This document shows, in pieces, positions 8,735-17,769 of a stretch of 64,000 nt of DNA. Position 1 is the stretch's first letter, and the number at the start of each line of letters is the position of its first letter. The position numbers and the translations under genes are program-made. Origin of the DNA: JALNYB01 sp963676235 (GTDB lineage Archaea > Thermoplasmatota > Thermoplasmata > Methanomassiliicoccales > Methanomethylophilaceae); NCBI GenBank assembly GCA_963676235.1, contig OY781044.1, forward strand, positions 1,054,001-1,118,000, in the 5' to 3' direction. The notes under the pieces are model-generated. The model had not been told where the DNA came from. It did no database searches and saw only the letters and a program-made list of their open reading frames with translations.

Positions 8735-9301
8735 ATGAACAGTGATGAAATAAAAGATAAGATCAGATTGGCAACGAGGACGTTGCTGATAAACTGCGAT
8801 GATGTGGAAAAAATAACGACTAGAGCAATAGCTTCTCAAGCGGATGTAAATCCTGCTATGATCAATTACTATTTCGGTACTAAGGATGAATTGCTTAGAA
8901 GCGAGATAGATAACATAATATCTGATGTTACTGTTAAAGGAGGATATCTGTGCACAGGTACAGGAAATCCTAGAAAGGTCATTTATGATTTTCTTCAGGA
9001 GATGTGTGAGAAGGAGATTACCTTCGATAAGTACACTAAAGCTTACATTCCCGATATGATGCTTAAGGATAGGATCGAGATCCCTCTGTATCTAGTGGAT
9101 CTGCTGAAAGAATATTTCGGCGATAGAAAGACAGAATCTGAATGCAGAGTCATATCTTATCAATTGGTAAGTTTCTTACAATTGATCTTTTATCGCAGTT
9201 CCGATTTCAAAGAGTATTCTGGTATCGATCTTTACGATAAGAATCAGCGCAGATTGTTCATAACCAAACAATTGGATCTCTTCATGGGGGATGTTCTCTG
9301 A
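8735..9301 (+). CDS. TetR/AcrR-family transcriptional regulator
   Basis: A 188-residue TetR-type repressor. The N-terminal HTH is clear (TTRAIASQADVNPAMINYYFGTKDELL, residues about 30-57, split by the recognition helix PAMINYYF). The C-terminal ligand domain is divergent and gives no substrate clue. It has no strong ribosome site, only a weak AAGG upstream, and may have a short leader. The TGA overlaps the ATG of the radical SAM gene by 1 nt, so the two are an operon. The duplicated 16-bp element upstream is its likely operator. Confidence 0.85.
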   Translation: MNSDEIKDKIRLATRTLLINCDDVEKITTRAIASQADVNPAMINYYFGTKDELLRSEIDNIISDVTVKGGYLCTGTGNPRKVIYDFLQEMCEKEITFDKYTKAYIPDMMLKDRIEIPLYLVDLLKEYFGDRKTESECRVISYQLVSFLQLIFYRSSDFKEYSGIDLYDKNQRRLFITKQLDLFMGDVL

Positions 9302-10398
9302 TGGATACCAACGAACTTACGGATTATATGGGATCATTCGCAGATAGATTGGTATCGAACGCGTTAAGATCTTCAATCAGGGATCCCAAAGAAATGGCTT
9401 TTTTGATAAAATTTGGTGTATCTGTCAAAAAAGCGAACAGATTGAGAAGTGAATATGAAACAAAAGGGCTTCATGTTCCAGCTTTCTTGATCTCAAGTAT
9501 AACAACATCATGCAATCTTTTCTGTAAAGGATGCTACGCCAGAGCCAATGGTATATGCGGAAAGCCACAGAAAGTAGAGATGGGGATCGATAATTGGAAG
9601 TCTGTTTTCAGTCAAGCAGAGGGTCTAGGAATATCATTCAACATTTTGGCAGGCGGAGAACCATTGATGAGAAATGATATCGTAGAAGTGGCAGGCAAGA
9701 TGAAACATACGGTGTTTCCTATTTTCACAAACGGTACGATGATCGATGATGTCTATCTTCACATGTTTCAAAAATATAGGAATCTTATACCGATCTTCAG
9801 CCTTGAAGGCAATAGAGAGAGTACGGATGAACGCAGAGGAGTCGGCACATATGATACGGTGATCGATAAGATGGTCAAACTCAGAGATAACGTATTGTTC
9901 TACGGAGTATCTGTTACACTGATGGAAGGTAAGACGGATGAAGTCACATCGGAAGAATTCATATCTACGCTTCATGAACTCGGTTGCAGGATCGTATTCT
10001 TCATCGAGTTCATACCTGTGAAATCAGAATCGATGCAGATGGCACCTACTGATGTCACTAGAAGATCCATGGAAGTCCGTTTAAGTGAGTTAAGGTCAAA
10101 GTATGATGATATGATGTTCATGTCATTTCCAGGCGATGAGAAATTCCTAGGAGGGTGTTTGGGGGCAGGCAGAGGATTTTTCCATATCAATCCATATGGG
10201 GATGCCGAAGCATGTCCTGCATCTCCTTATTCGGATGTCAATTTGATCAATAGCAGTCTTGAAGATGTATTAAGATCTAAATTGTTCTCGGAACTTCGTA
10301 AGGAAGGTCTTTTAGAAGGCGATCATTCGGGCGGATGCATATTGTTGGAAAAAGAAGACAAGGTAAGAGAATTGGCGAACATTAACAGAACTGTGTGA
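9301..10398 (+). CDS. Radical SAM protein with SPASM-like C-terminal cysteines
   Basis: A 365-residue radical SAM enzyme. The CxxxCxxC cluster motif is CNLFCKGC (Cys71, 75, 78), followed by the GGEPL motif (about 118-122) that binds SAM. The C-terminal third has Cys in FLGGCLGAG, EACPASPYSD and GGCILLE, suggesting a reduced SPASM or twitch auxiliary Fe-S site. The phrase HINPYGDAEACP is typical of SPASM-type peptide or cofactor-modifying enzymes. The substrate is unknown; no precursor peptide is seen beside it. It is co-transcribed with the TetR gene, so its expression probably responds to a small ligand. Confidence 0.8.
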   Translation: MDTNELTDYMGSFADRLVSNALRSSIRDPKEMAFLIKFGVSVKKANRLRSEYETKGLHVPAFLISSITTSCNLFCKGCYARANGICGKPQKVEMGIDNWKSVFSQAEGLGISFNILAGGEPLMRNDIVEVAGKMKHTVFPIFTNGTMIDDVYLHMFQKYRNLIPIFSLEGNRESTDERRGVGTYDTVIDKMVKLRDNVLFYGVSVTLMEGKTDEVTSEEFISTLHELGCRIVFFIEFIPVKSESMQMAPTDVTRRSMEVRLSELRSKYDDMMFMSFPGDEKFLGGCLGAGRGFFHINPYGDAEACPASPYSDVNLINSSLEDVLRSKLFSELRKEGLLEGDHSGGCILLEKEDKVRELANINRTV

Positions 10399-10498
10399 TA
10401 GTTTGGAAGTATTTTATCTGGCATTCGTCGATATTATGTCTGTCTTTTGACTGCGTAATAAAAAAGCTTATTAAGTGCGTTCTTATCGGGTTATTGTT

Positions 10499-10582
10499 GC
10501 GAGGGTAGTCAAGCATGGCCAACGACGCTAGGTTGAGGGCCTAGTCCTTAGTGGTCCTTGGGTTCAAATCCCAACCCTCGCA
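10499..10582 (+). tRNA. tRNA-Leu (anticodon GAG)
   Basis: An 84-nt class II tRNA. The acceptor stem GCGAGGG/CCCTCGC pairs fully, the anticodon arm is CTAGG-TTGAGGG-CCTAG giving anticodon GAG, there is a long variable arm (TCCTTAGTGGTCC region), and the T arm contains GGTTCAAATCC. The discriminator base is A, as for archaeal tRNA-Leu, and CCA is not encoded. A TATTAAG-type box lies about 30 nt upstream. No intron. Confidence 0.95.
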
Positions 10583-11122
10583 CTATTCTCAGTTATTCAT
10601 ATATTCTGATTTTTAAATGTTTTTATCTTGTATTCAGAAATCTTGCATCGATAGTAATTTTTTTCTCGGTCGTTTTGGTTTAAGCATGCTTCACAAAGCA
10701 TTTTGCATTCTTTCATACGATATCTGTTCAGACATTGTTCTCAAAGTCCACGTGGTATGTTTCAAGTTTAAATACAAGACCCAGATCTTATTTTCTTGTT
10801 AGATCTCCATCAGACGAATTCTGTAATCTATTCTGCGGTTTGGTCTGAGTCATTACAAGGAGAGTATAAGTTCGGTGTTCTATTGCGTATTGTAAGAATG
10901 TGCAGATATCAATGAGATAATAAACATTTTACAAACTGGAACGTAGTGCAAGATCAATACATAGCGACAAAATTCAGTATTAAATTGTTCATGAAACCTT
11001 AATTCGTTATTTTGGTAATGGGAACGAACAAGAGGCAATGGTATCTAATCTGTATTTTTTTGATTTTCATTTATTTTTTATGCCAGTTGTTACACCTAAT
11101 ACGTGCATTATCTGATTATTTT
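10583..11122 (+). other. Gene-free AT-rich spacer
   Basis: About 540 bp between tRNA-Leu and the transporter promoter. A 61-codon open frame here (10617-10802) has no ribosome site and low-complexity Cys/Phe-rich content, so I do not call it. No repeat of the tRNA 3' end was noticed that would mark an integrated element. Confidence 0.5.
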
Positions 11123-11165
11123 AAAAAGGTATGATTTTAATGCATACTTTTTTTATAAATAGTAA
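11123..11165 (+). promoter_or_regulatory. TATA promoter with GTATG/GCATAC inverted repeat
   Basis: An imperfect inverted repeat, AAAAAGGTATG (from 11123) facing GCATACTTTTTT (to 11153), abuts a TATAAATA box at 11154-11161. The same GCATAC/TATA combination occurs before the divergent methyltransferase operon (16779-16803). Likely a repressor or activator site of the importer operon; the regulator is unknown. Confidence 0.5.
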
Positions 11166-11209
11166 TACATTAATAATATAATACAATACCGAGACACAGG
11201 AATGGATTA

Positions 11210-12295
11210 ATGATTTTGAAAACGAAGACGTCTGGTGAAGTGGGGAGCGTATCCACATTCAAGCAGACGTATAGAAAGACAGTTGTCAAGCGCGTATCTT
11301 TCATAATAATCTGTATTATAGCATGCTTTTTGGTAATGATATATTCTGCGACACTGGGTTCATATGATATCTCTGCAGGTGAAGTATATCAGATTATTTG
11401 GAATGCTATTACAGGTCAGGCACAGTCTGATCCAACGGCTGCACATATAGTCATTAATTTGAGGTTGCCAAGAATATTGGGGGCTCTTGTTTGTGGATTT
11501 GCACTTGCAGTGTGTGGTACTGCGATGCAGAGTATGATGAAGAATCCGTTGGCGGATCCATATACCATGGGTATTTCGTCCGGAGCCGGATTTGGTGCGG
11601 CATTGGCTATAATTTTAGGATTTGAATTGGTATCTGGCGGAGGCGTTGTGGTGAACGCATTCATTTTTGCAACCATACCTGCATTGGTGATATTATTTCT
11701 GAGTAAGTTCAGGAAAGCCACACCAACGATGATGATCTTGTGCGGCATATCTCTTATGTATCTGTTCAACGCACTGACTCAACTTTTTATGTTGATCGCA
11801 GATCCGGAAGATCTTTCTGCTGTCTATTCCTGGATGGTTGGATCATTGGATGGTATAGATTTCAATGAACTTCTGATCGTTCTGATAATAACCGTATTGG
11901 GTTCTATTTATGTTCAATACATGGCCAATCAATTGAACATAATGGGCATCGGTGACGAGAGTGCTAAAACACTTGGTGTCAACGTTGATCGTAAGAGATT
12001 GGTAGTTCTGATGGTAATAACATTGATGGCGGCAGCCGTGGTAAGTTTTACAGGAATAATTGGATTCGTAGGGCTTGTTGCACCGCACATTGCGAGAGCC
12101 ATAATAGGAGCAGACAACAAGTATCTGTTACCTGGATCAGCTGTTTTCGGTGCATTACTTTTGTTGGTATCTGATATCATTGCAAGGACGATAACAGCTC
12201 CGTTGATGTTGCCTGTCGGTGTGATAACCGCATGCATCGGAGGTCCATTGTTCATGTTCCTCATACTTCGTAATAACAAGGAGATTTGGTCATGA
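11210..12295 (+). CDS. FecCD/BtuC-type ABC importer permease
   Basis: A 361-residue polytopic membrane protein of the FecCD family, which moves corrinoids, heme or ferric chelates across the membrane. Family signatures are LRLPRILGALVCGFALAVCGTAMQ (about 83-106, read in parts), NPLADPYTMGISSGAGFGAAL, GFVGLVAPHIARAIIG and the C-terminal LPVGVITACIGGPLFMFL. About ten membrane segments follow a 35-residue polar N-terminus. It is the first gene of a three-gene operon with the ATPase (4-nt overlap) and binding protein. The substrate is not decidable from this subunit. Confidence 0.9.
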   Translation: MILKTKTSGEVGSVSTFKQTYRKTVVKRVSFIIICIIACFLVMIYSATLGSYDISAGEVYQIIWNAITGQAQSDPTAAHIVINLRLPRILGALVCGFALAVCGTAMQSMMKNPLADPYTMGISSGAGFGAALAIILGFELVSGGGVVVNAFIFATIPALVILFLSKFRKATPTMMILCGISLMYLFNALTQLFMLIADPEDLSAVYSWMVGSLDGIDFNELLIVLIITVLGSIYVQYMANQLNIMGIGDESAKTLGVNVDRKRLVVLMVITLMAAAVVSFTGIIGFVGLVAPHIARAIIGADNKYLLPGSAVFGALLLLVSDIIARTITAPLMLPVGVITACIGGPLFMFLILRNNKEIWS

Positions 12296-13077
12296 CGGCG
12301 ATTAGAATGGAGAATATGTCATTCAGTTATGGTAATTGTAATGTATTTTCTAATATATCGCTTAAGATCGAAGGATCCAATCTCGTTTGTATTTTGGGAC
12401 CAAATGGTGTCGGTAAAACGACTTTAGTAAAATGCATAAATAAACTTTTGAAACCGACTTCAGGTCACATATACATCAACGATAACGACGTTCAGGATAT
12501 GCATCTTTTGGATCTTGCCCAAATCATGGCATATGTACCGAATTCTGCATTCAGTGTATTCTCAATGACAGTGGCAGAAGCCATATTGATGGGAAGACAC
12601 CCTCATGCAGGATGGACAACATCAGAAAATGATATGGATGTTGTAGACAAAGCGATTGATACGATGGATCTTCAGGATCTTTCTGAAAGAGATATAAGAG
12701 AGCTCAGTGCAGGACAGCTTCAAAGAGTGATGATCGCAAGAGGATTGGCACAGGAACCGGAAATTCTGATCCTGGATGAGCCTACATCCAATTTGGATGT
12801 GAAACATCAGATGGAAGTTATGAGATTTTTGAAAAGATATGCCGTGGAATCTGATACTACGATTTTGATGGTGTGTCATGATTTGAACATAACAGCTGCT
12901 TTTGCAGACAGGATCATAATAATGTCCAACGGAGGTATCTTCGCTGACGGAAAAGCCGAGGATGTTCTCACCGAAGATTGTATCAAGCAAGTCTATGACG
13001 TAGATGTCAAAGTCATAGATGTAGAAGGCAGGCCACATGTAATTTTATTGCCTGGTATAAAGGAGGAAAAAATTTGA
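12292..13077 (+). CDS. ABC importer ATPase (FecE/BtuD-like)
   Basis: A 261-residue ABC ATPase with Walker A GPNGVGKTT, Q-loop region MAYVPNS, signature ELSAGQ, Walker B ILILDEPTSN and the H-loop CHDLN. The MGRHPHAGW segment is typical of siderophore/cobalamin importer ATPases. I chose ATG 12292 (GGAG 8 nt upstream, ATGA overlap with the permease) over the in-frame TTG 6 nt earlier. It overlaps the binding-protein gene by 4 nt. Confidence 0.9.
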   Translation: MTAIRMENMSFSYGNCNVFSNISLKIEGSNLVCILGPNGVGKTTLVKCINKLLKPTSGHIYINDNDVQDMHLLDLAQIMAYVPNSAFSVFSMTVAEAILMGRHPHAGWTTSENDMDVVDKAIDTMDLQDLSERDIRELSAGQLQRVMIARGLAQEPEILILDEPTSNLDVKHQMEVMRFLKRYAVESDTTILMVCHDLNITAAFADRIIIMSNGGIFADGKAEDVLTEDCIKQVYDVDVKVIDVEGRPHVILLPGIKEEKI

Positions 13078-14456
13078 ATAAAAATATAATAATGGCGGCA
13101 ACGGTCGCAGCAATTCTAGTGGCTGTGATCGCAGCGTGTTTTGTAACTGGAGTTTTTAATGGAAGTAACACGGATCATAGCGAAGGATCTCTTGTTGGAA
13201 ACACATTGACCGGCGACGGAATACCATCTAATGATTCAAGATTGTGGGTTTATGGAAATTCCAACGAGGATGATGAAATAGATGCTTCAGATATAACATA
13301 TCTTCAGGGAGTTATAGATGGAAGCAATTCAGCTACAGTTCTCTCAGATGCAAATGCGGATGGATTGATAGATTCAAAAGATATTGACTATCTTGAAAGA
13401 ATTATAGCCAGTGAAGATATGAATGTTTACTACGTGAACAATTATTACTGCGTAGCTAAAGTTTCATGGCCAGTTAATACGATTGCAATCGGATATTGTA
13501 GCGGAGCATATTGTGCAGATCTGACAGGCGTATGTGACAAGGTTACTATGGTGGATTCCACAATAGACAATTATTGGTATGTAATGAATAGTAATTTTGC
13601 ATCTGCTTCATCTTTCGGTGACACAGAAACACCTGATTATGAGGCAATGATAGCCAAAGGTATAGACGTCTATGTTGTAGGGTACTGTGATGCCACTGCT
13701 GATGCGTTATCCCCGTCAAAACTCAATCCTGCAGGTATCGATGTCATGTTCATAACCACATGTGACAACAGTGGTATTGATTATCCCAACGAGTACATCG
13801 ATCGTTCCATATTGATGTTCGCATATCTATTGCAGGGCGATACGGAGAAGACATATGAATATCTGGATTGGCACGATGAGGTTCTAAACACATTAGAAGC
13901 TGCAGCCGATACTATAGCAGATGAAGACAAGGCTGCATTCATAATGGCCAGATCATCCCCTTCATATGATACCGATGGTAAGATCAGTATCACTGGTAAG
14001 AATAATACAAATAACATACACGCAGAATGGGTAGGAGTGTACGCAGCGGGTCAGTACAGTTCGTATCTTCCGTCCAATTACAATAATCTGACTGCAGAGC
14101 AGATTCTGACTGTAATTGCCAGCGAGGCCAAGGGTAATACCATATATTACATGGATAATGAACACGACGGTATCAGGCAGCAACGTCTTTTGGAAGATTG
14201 TATACCTGCAGATATTGAAATGTTATCATCATCGTCAGTGAATATTCACTATCTTGGTATGTCTAGAGAAGCAGGTAACAGTCCGTTGTATGTTGTAGAG
14301 TTGGCATTCTATCAGAATGTCATGTATCCGGATCTAGATACAGGAATGGATTATAAGGAATTGTTCGAATATTATTTCGACAACTTTGCATCTGAAGACT
14401 ATTCAGAATACGTGTCAAATATAGAGGATTTCTTCTGGGATTACGGAGAAGCATAA
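13074..14456 (+). CDS. Importer substrate-binding protein with dockerin-like segment
   Basis: A 460-residue membrane-anchored extracellular protein. One hydrophobic N-terminal segment (about 5-28) is followed at about 60-115 by two EF-hand-like repeats of dockerin type (NEDDEIDASDITYLQGVI and DANADGLIDSKDIDYLERII), which would bind calcium. A FecB/BtuF-type periplasmic-binding domain covers about 130-455 (for example NTIAIGYCSGAY, and EAMIAKGIDVYVVGY). The start is TTG 13074 with a near-perfect AAAGGAGG 8 nt upstream, overlapping the ATPase stop. The dockerin-like unit might dock the receptor to a cell-surface cohesin partner or simply be a Ca-binding linker; no cohesin is seen in the window. 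The ligand is unknown. Confidence 0.8.
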   Translation: MNKNIIMAATVAAILVAVIAACFVTGVFNGSNTDHSEGSLVGNTLTGDGIPSNDSRLWVYGNSNEDDEIDASDITYLQGVIDGSNSATVLSDANADGLIDSKDIDYLERIIASEDMNVYYVNNYYCVAKVSWPVNTIAIGYCSGAYCADLTGVCDKVTMVDSTIDNYWYVMNSNFASASSFGDTETPDYEAMIAKGIDVYVVGYCDATADALSPSKLNPAGIDVMFITTCDNSGIDYPNEYIDRSILMFAYLLQGDTEKTYEYLDWHDEVLNTLEAAADTIADEDKAAFIMARSSPSYDTDGKISITGKNNTNNIHAEWVGVYAAGQYSSYLPSNYNNLTAEQILTVIASEAKGNTIYYMDNEHDGIRQQRLLEDCIPADIEMLSSSSVNIHYLGMSREAGNSPLYVVELAFYQNVMYPDLDTGMDYKELFEYYFDNFASEDYSEYVSNIEDFFWDYGEA

Positions 14457-14499
14457 AACCTATCATAAGACGTTGAAATAGTATCTCACATATGATTTA

Positions 14500-14570
14500 G
14501 ATCAGAGAGAGTATCTTTGATCACTCTAATTCACATAGAGAGATACTTATTTCTTCGTCTTTTTTTATTA
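14500..14570 (+). terminator. Possible terminator between convergent operons
   Basis: AGTATCT (about 14509-14515) pairs with AGATACT (about 14542-14548), and a T-rich run (ttcgtcttttttta) follows. The stem is short with a long loop, so this is tentative. The rest of 14457-14681 is AT-rich with no gene. Confidence 0.35.
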
Positions 14571-14681
14571 TAATACGTTTCATAAAATATCAGTATATTA
14601 TTTTGATTATAATCCAGAAATTATTCGATTTTCGAATAATTTTAAGAATTATTTTTGTTAAGTATTAGGTGGTTTTTCGTT

Positions 14682-15182
14682 TCAATTATCATTGATTGTA
14701 GCAACAGCTGTTAGCGGTCCATCATCAATATCAACTCTCAATATATTTCCGTCGTTCATATAGTAAATGAATTCATTGTTTGATTCAGATAATGACCACA
14801 TGCTAACAGTTATTCCGTCAATTATGTTATTTCCTAAAAAAACATACAATGTTCTATCGGGTTCATGAGTTTCACACGACACAATAAGTGTAGATTTTTC
14901 TAATATATCATGTGTAATTCCGTATTCATCTTCATATGATACTGCATATATGAATTGATAGACATAACTTATTTGAGATTCCTGAAGGTTGGAATATGTA
15001 GCACTTCCTGAACATGGAATTTCTGTATCATTTGATAGATATGTACCGGAAATGGAAAATGAGTCGTCATTCGAATTTGTATTTTCCAGATATTGTATCA
15101 TTGCCCATCCAGATATCGTTCCTACTGCCGCTATAATGATAATAAGAATAGACAATACGATAAGAGGATTACGATCGTTCAT
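14682..15182 (-). CDS. Membrane-anchored extracellular protein, unknown
   Basis: A 166-residue protein I do not recognise. One N-terminal membrane segment (LIVLSILIIIIAAVGTISGW, about 7-26) precedes an acidic, Ser/Thr/Asn-rich extracellular part with two cysteines (IPCSGS and IVSCET) that could form a disulfide. It lies 9 nt after the second methyltransferase gene and is the last gene of that operon. Its orientation and coupling suggest a job at the cell surface alongside the methyltransferases or the facing importer. Confidence 0.65.
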   Translation of the reverse strand: MNDRNPLIVLSILIIIIAAVGTISGWAMIQYLENTNSNDDSFSISGTYLSNDTEIPCSGSATYSNLQESQISYVYQFIYAVSYEDEYGITHDILEKSTLIVSCETHEPDRTLYVFLGNNIIDGITVSMWSLSESNNEFIYYMNDGNILRVDIDDGPLTAVATINDN

Positions 15183-15191
15183 AAGGCCTCA

Positions 15192-15929
15192 TTATATTTT
15201 TGTTGCGCAGATCATGAAAGATAGAGGTAAGATAAGATCTTCTCCATATTCTGAAATATGGATAGATTTTGCTGGATCGGTATAGATAGATACATTTGAT
15301 GTTCCCATTTCCATTAGTTTTGCCGCATCCCATTGAGGTCTTCTTTCTTTACTGAGAGGGAGTTCTTTAGCTATATTTTGCATAATGTTAGCATCCACTC
15401 CCATCATGTATTCAGATTTATGCGATCTGTCGTCATCTGTATTCTCATATTTTTCATCAAACAGATGTAGATAGTGGTTTCCGTCAAATATTATCATTTT
15501 TCCATCATGTGTAAGCACTCTCATCCATTCTTTGTACGCTTTTATCGGATATTCTAAATCCCATACTAAATTCCGAGAGATCACAAGGTCGAATGATTCA
15601 TCATCGAATTCTAGATTCTGCGCATCCATTTGTAATAATGTTACATTGACATTTGATTTTTTGCAATTATCTCTGGCTGCATTCAGCATGGATTCTGTGT
15701 AATCTACAGCAGTTATGCTGTGATTCATGTGTCCAAGAAGCATTGGAAAGAAACCAGGGCCAGTACCCACATCAAGAATTCGTAACGGTCTATCGAGATC
15801 AATATATTTTGATATCATTTTTAACCAAAATTCCGATTGTCCAGTTTCTATACTGTTGTTAACGGAACATGAATATCCTTCTGCTCTCATGGTCCAATAG
15901 TCTCTTATTTCGCCCAATAATTCGCTCAT
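15192..15929 (-). CDS. Class I SAM-dependent methyltransferase
   Basis: A 245-residue Rossmann-fold methyltransferase. Motif I is LRILDVGTGPGFFPMLLG (about 49-66), motif II the acidic VDYTESML, and the post-motif FDLVISRNLVWDLEYP and MRVLTHDGKMIIFDG are typical of the UbiE/Methyltransf_11 type. The acceptor substrate is unknown. The start is ATG 15929, with AGAGGA spaced 6 nt upstream; an in-frame TTG 6 nt earlier is unlikely. It sits 21 nt after a paralogous methyltransferase in the same operon, facing the FecCD-type importer operon. A shared substrate such as a metal chelator or corrinoid is possible but not shown. Confidence 0.85.
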   Translation of the reverse strand: MSELLGEIRDYWTMRAEGYSCSVNNSIETGQSEFWLKMISKYIDLDRPLRILDVGTGPGFFPMLLGHMNHSITAVDYTESMLNAARDNCKKSNVNVTLLQMDAQNLEFDDESFDLVISRNLVWDLEYPIKAYKEWMRVLTHDGKMIIFDGNHYLHLFDEKYENTDDDRSHKSEYMMGVDANIMQNIAKELPLSKERRPQWDAAKLMEMGTSNVSIYTDPAKSIHISEYGEDLILPLSFMICATKI

Positions 15930-15950
15930 CTGCAATCCTCTTTTGATTAT

Positions 15951-16769
15951 TCAGTTTTGAAAATAATTTTTTGATGTGGTCGAAACAAGAGTATCATTGA
16001 TATTTTCTGAAATATTTTGAATGTACGGTTGTTTGTGTGCCACTATCATGAAATGGTCTTCTGTGCTACCATATGCTAAATGTCTGATTCCGTGGAGTAC
16101 ACGGTCTTGTATGTTATGTATCACGGTTATGTTTGTAAAACCGGCATTTTCCATCATTGTGATGTCATCTGAAGGTCTCATTGCTTTAACAGACCACAGA
16201 TCGTTCATGTTCGTATTGGTATGCTTATTCTTTTTATTCATCAGATATTTCTTAGGAGAATCTAAAAAAACGCCTAATTTGGATATTGTACAATTAAATG
16301 GGGTTCTCTTAGGGTCGGATGTCCAATTTCCATCCACATAGGCAACGGTCCCACCAGGTTTGAGTACACGGAACCATTCCTTCATGACAAGTTGAGGATC
16401 TGGTACAGTCCATAGCATATAGTCACTTACTACACCGTCAAATGAGTCATTTTTGAAAGGCAGACATTCTGCATCGGCATATTGAAAATTTATTTTGAGA
16501 TTGTTTTGTTCGGCATTTTTCTTCGCGGCCTCTAACATTTTTTCTGAAAAATCAACAGAGGTCATATCATGTCCTAAATCTGCAAGTTGCATCGATACGA
16601 TCCCGGGTCCGCAACCGGTATCCAGAATATTCATTTTTTTGTCACCAAATGATTCTGTAAATAAGGCCTGCCAGGATCTTCTTTCTTTCATGATAGAAAA
16701 TCCTTTTTCGACGAACATATCATAACTTCTCGAATCTTGGTCCCAAAAGTTGCGGATAGATTCATTCAT
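15951..16769 (-). CDS. Class I SAM-dependent methyltransferase (paralogue)
   Basis: A 272-residue methyltransferase with motif I MNILDTGCGPGIVSMQLA (about 46-63), acidic VDFSEKML, DAECLPFKNDSFDGVVSD and RVLKPGGTVAYVDG. It resembles the downstream gene in layout (WxxxxxSYD-type N-terminus, ending with FMIVAHK against FMICATK), so the pair probably arose by duplication. The C-terminal 25 residues are polar and not conserved with its partner. The start at 16769 lies 27 nt from a TATA box, pointing to a leaderless transcript. It is the first gene of a three-gene operon. Confidence 0.85.
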   Translation of the reverse strand: MNESIRNFWDQDSRSYDMFVEKGFSIMKERRSWQALFTESFGDKKMNILDTGCGPGIVSMQLADLGHDMTSVDFSEKMLEAAKKNAEQNNLKINFQYADAECLPFKNDSFDGVVSDYMLWTVPDPQLVMKEWFRVLKPGGTVAYVDGNWTSDPKRTPFNCTISKLGVFLDSPKKYLMNKKNKHTNTNMNDLWSVKAMRPSDDITMMENAGFTNITVIHNIQDRVLHGIRHLAYGSTEDHFMIVAHKQPYIQNISENINDTLVSTTSKNYFQN

Positions 16770-16778
16770 CCTGCATCT

Positions 16779-16803
16779 GTATGCATACTAATTATAAAAA
16801 AGT
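16779..16803 (-). promoter_or_regulatory. Leaderless promoter with GTATGCATAC palindrome
   Basis: On the minus strand a CTTTTTTATAATT box (16803-16791) is followed by the perfect 10-bp palindrome GTATGCATAC (16788-16779) and, 9 nt later, the start codon. The palindrome would lie over the transcription start, a repressor position. The half-site and TATA context match the promoter at 11123-11165. Confidence 0.5.
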
Positions 16804-16907
16804 ATTATTATGTATGTCCAATAATAGATTTTTTATTGATAAGAAGATCATATTAATTTCATTTTTGTTCATAATTTATGAAAATTAAGAACGTTCATAC
16901 GATTTTT

Positions 16908-17450
16908 TTAATTGCAGATATCGAATCCAACGATAAGTGTTGTCATTCTTGGTGAAGTATTAACAACGAAGTGTTCTTTGAGCATGATATCGGAAGACAC
17001 CGAAGGATAGAACGATATTGCATCTTTAACATCTTTTTCAGAATCCAGAGATTTGAATTTGCGGGGAAGTATGACAATTGCAGGATCCGACCAGGATTGC
17101 ACCTGAGGATACACGACAAAATTATCGGAGATCCATATAACATCTTTTCTTTCGGAATATTCTTTCATTTTGCATGCAGGAACATCATTGCCTGAGATGT
17201 TTCCCAAGCTATCTGCCATGATCATTGTTATGTCATCGGTTTCTTCGAGAAATCCATCACAGAACAGGCATAGTATAACATCTTTTTCACAACACTCTAA
17301 CAGGGCGCGATCCTCATATCTCATTCCGGATGAGAGTACGATATTATTCTCTTCTTTTCTGAGGTCCAGCATATTCTCTTGGTCAAGTATTTCCACTTGT
17401 ATGACACCGTCCATTCTTTTCAATTTTTCGACGATGGAGGCAATGTCCAT
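16908..17450 (-). CDS. Hypothetical protein
   Basis: A 180-residue soluble protein I cannot assign. Visible features are an N-terminal helix (MDIASIVEKLKRMDGV), a central cysteine cluster (LLECCEKDVILCLFCDG, about 50-66), and a beta-rich remainder with no membrane segment. The CC...CLFC pattern could bind a metal or Fe-S cluster (inference). It is upstream of, and co-oriented with, the methyltransferase operon, but a 138-nt space holding that operon's promoter separates them. TATA-like stretches (tttatatt) lie just before the ATG. Confidence 0.55.
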   Translation of the reverse strand: MDIASIVEKLKRMDGVIQVEILDQENMLDLRKEENNIVLSSGMRYEDRALLECCEKDVILCLFCDGFLEETDDITMIMADSLGNISGNDVPACKMKEYSERKDVIWISDNFVVYPQVQSWSDPAIVILPRKFKSLDSEKDVKDAISFYPSVSSDIMLKEHFVVNTSPRMTTLIVGFDICN

Positions 17451-17769
17451 AATTTCGGAATATAAACAGCAGATATATTACATTTTGAGATTGGATACAT
17501 TATACGATCGATGTAAAATATGGCAGATCTGATATGAAATTACAGCTGTTTGTGATGTTTGTTATAACATATCGGGGTTGAAGTTATGTGCAGGGATGTG
17601 GAAATCATACAGAAAATTCATCAAGAAAGTAAAGACACATAGGATTGTCTTACATCTGAAAGTGTTTGAAAAGTTAACAAAGACATCTTAGGGCAGTATT
17701 TTAACCTACATATAGTTAATTTTTAAGTATTCAATAACAAAATTTTAACTATAATTAAGGTGACGTCGT

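Noticed and set aside
10617..10802. 61-codon ORF after tRNA-Leu
   Set aside because: No ribosome site, skewed Phe/Cys/Ser content, in AT-rich spacer.
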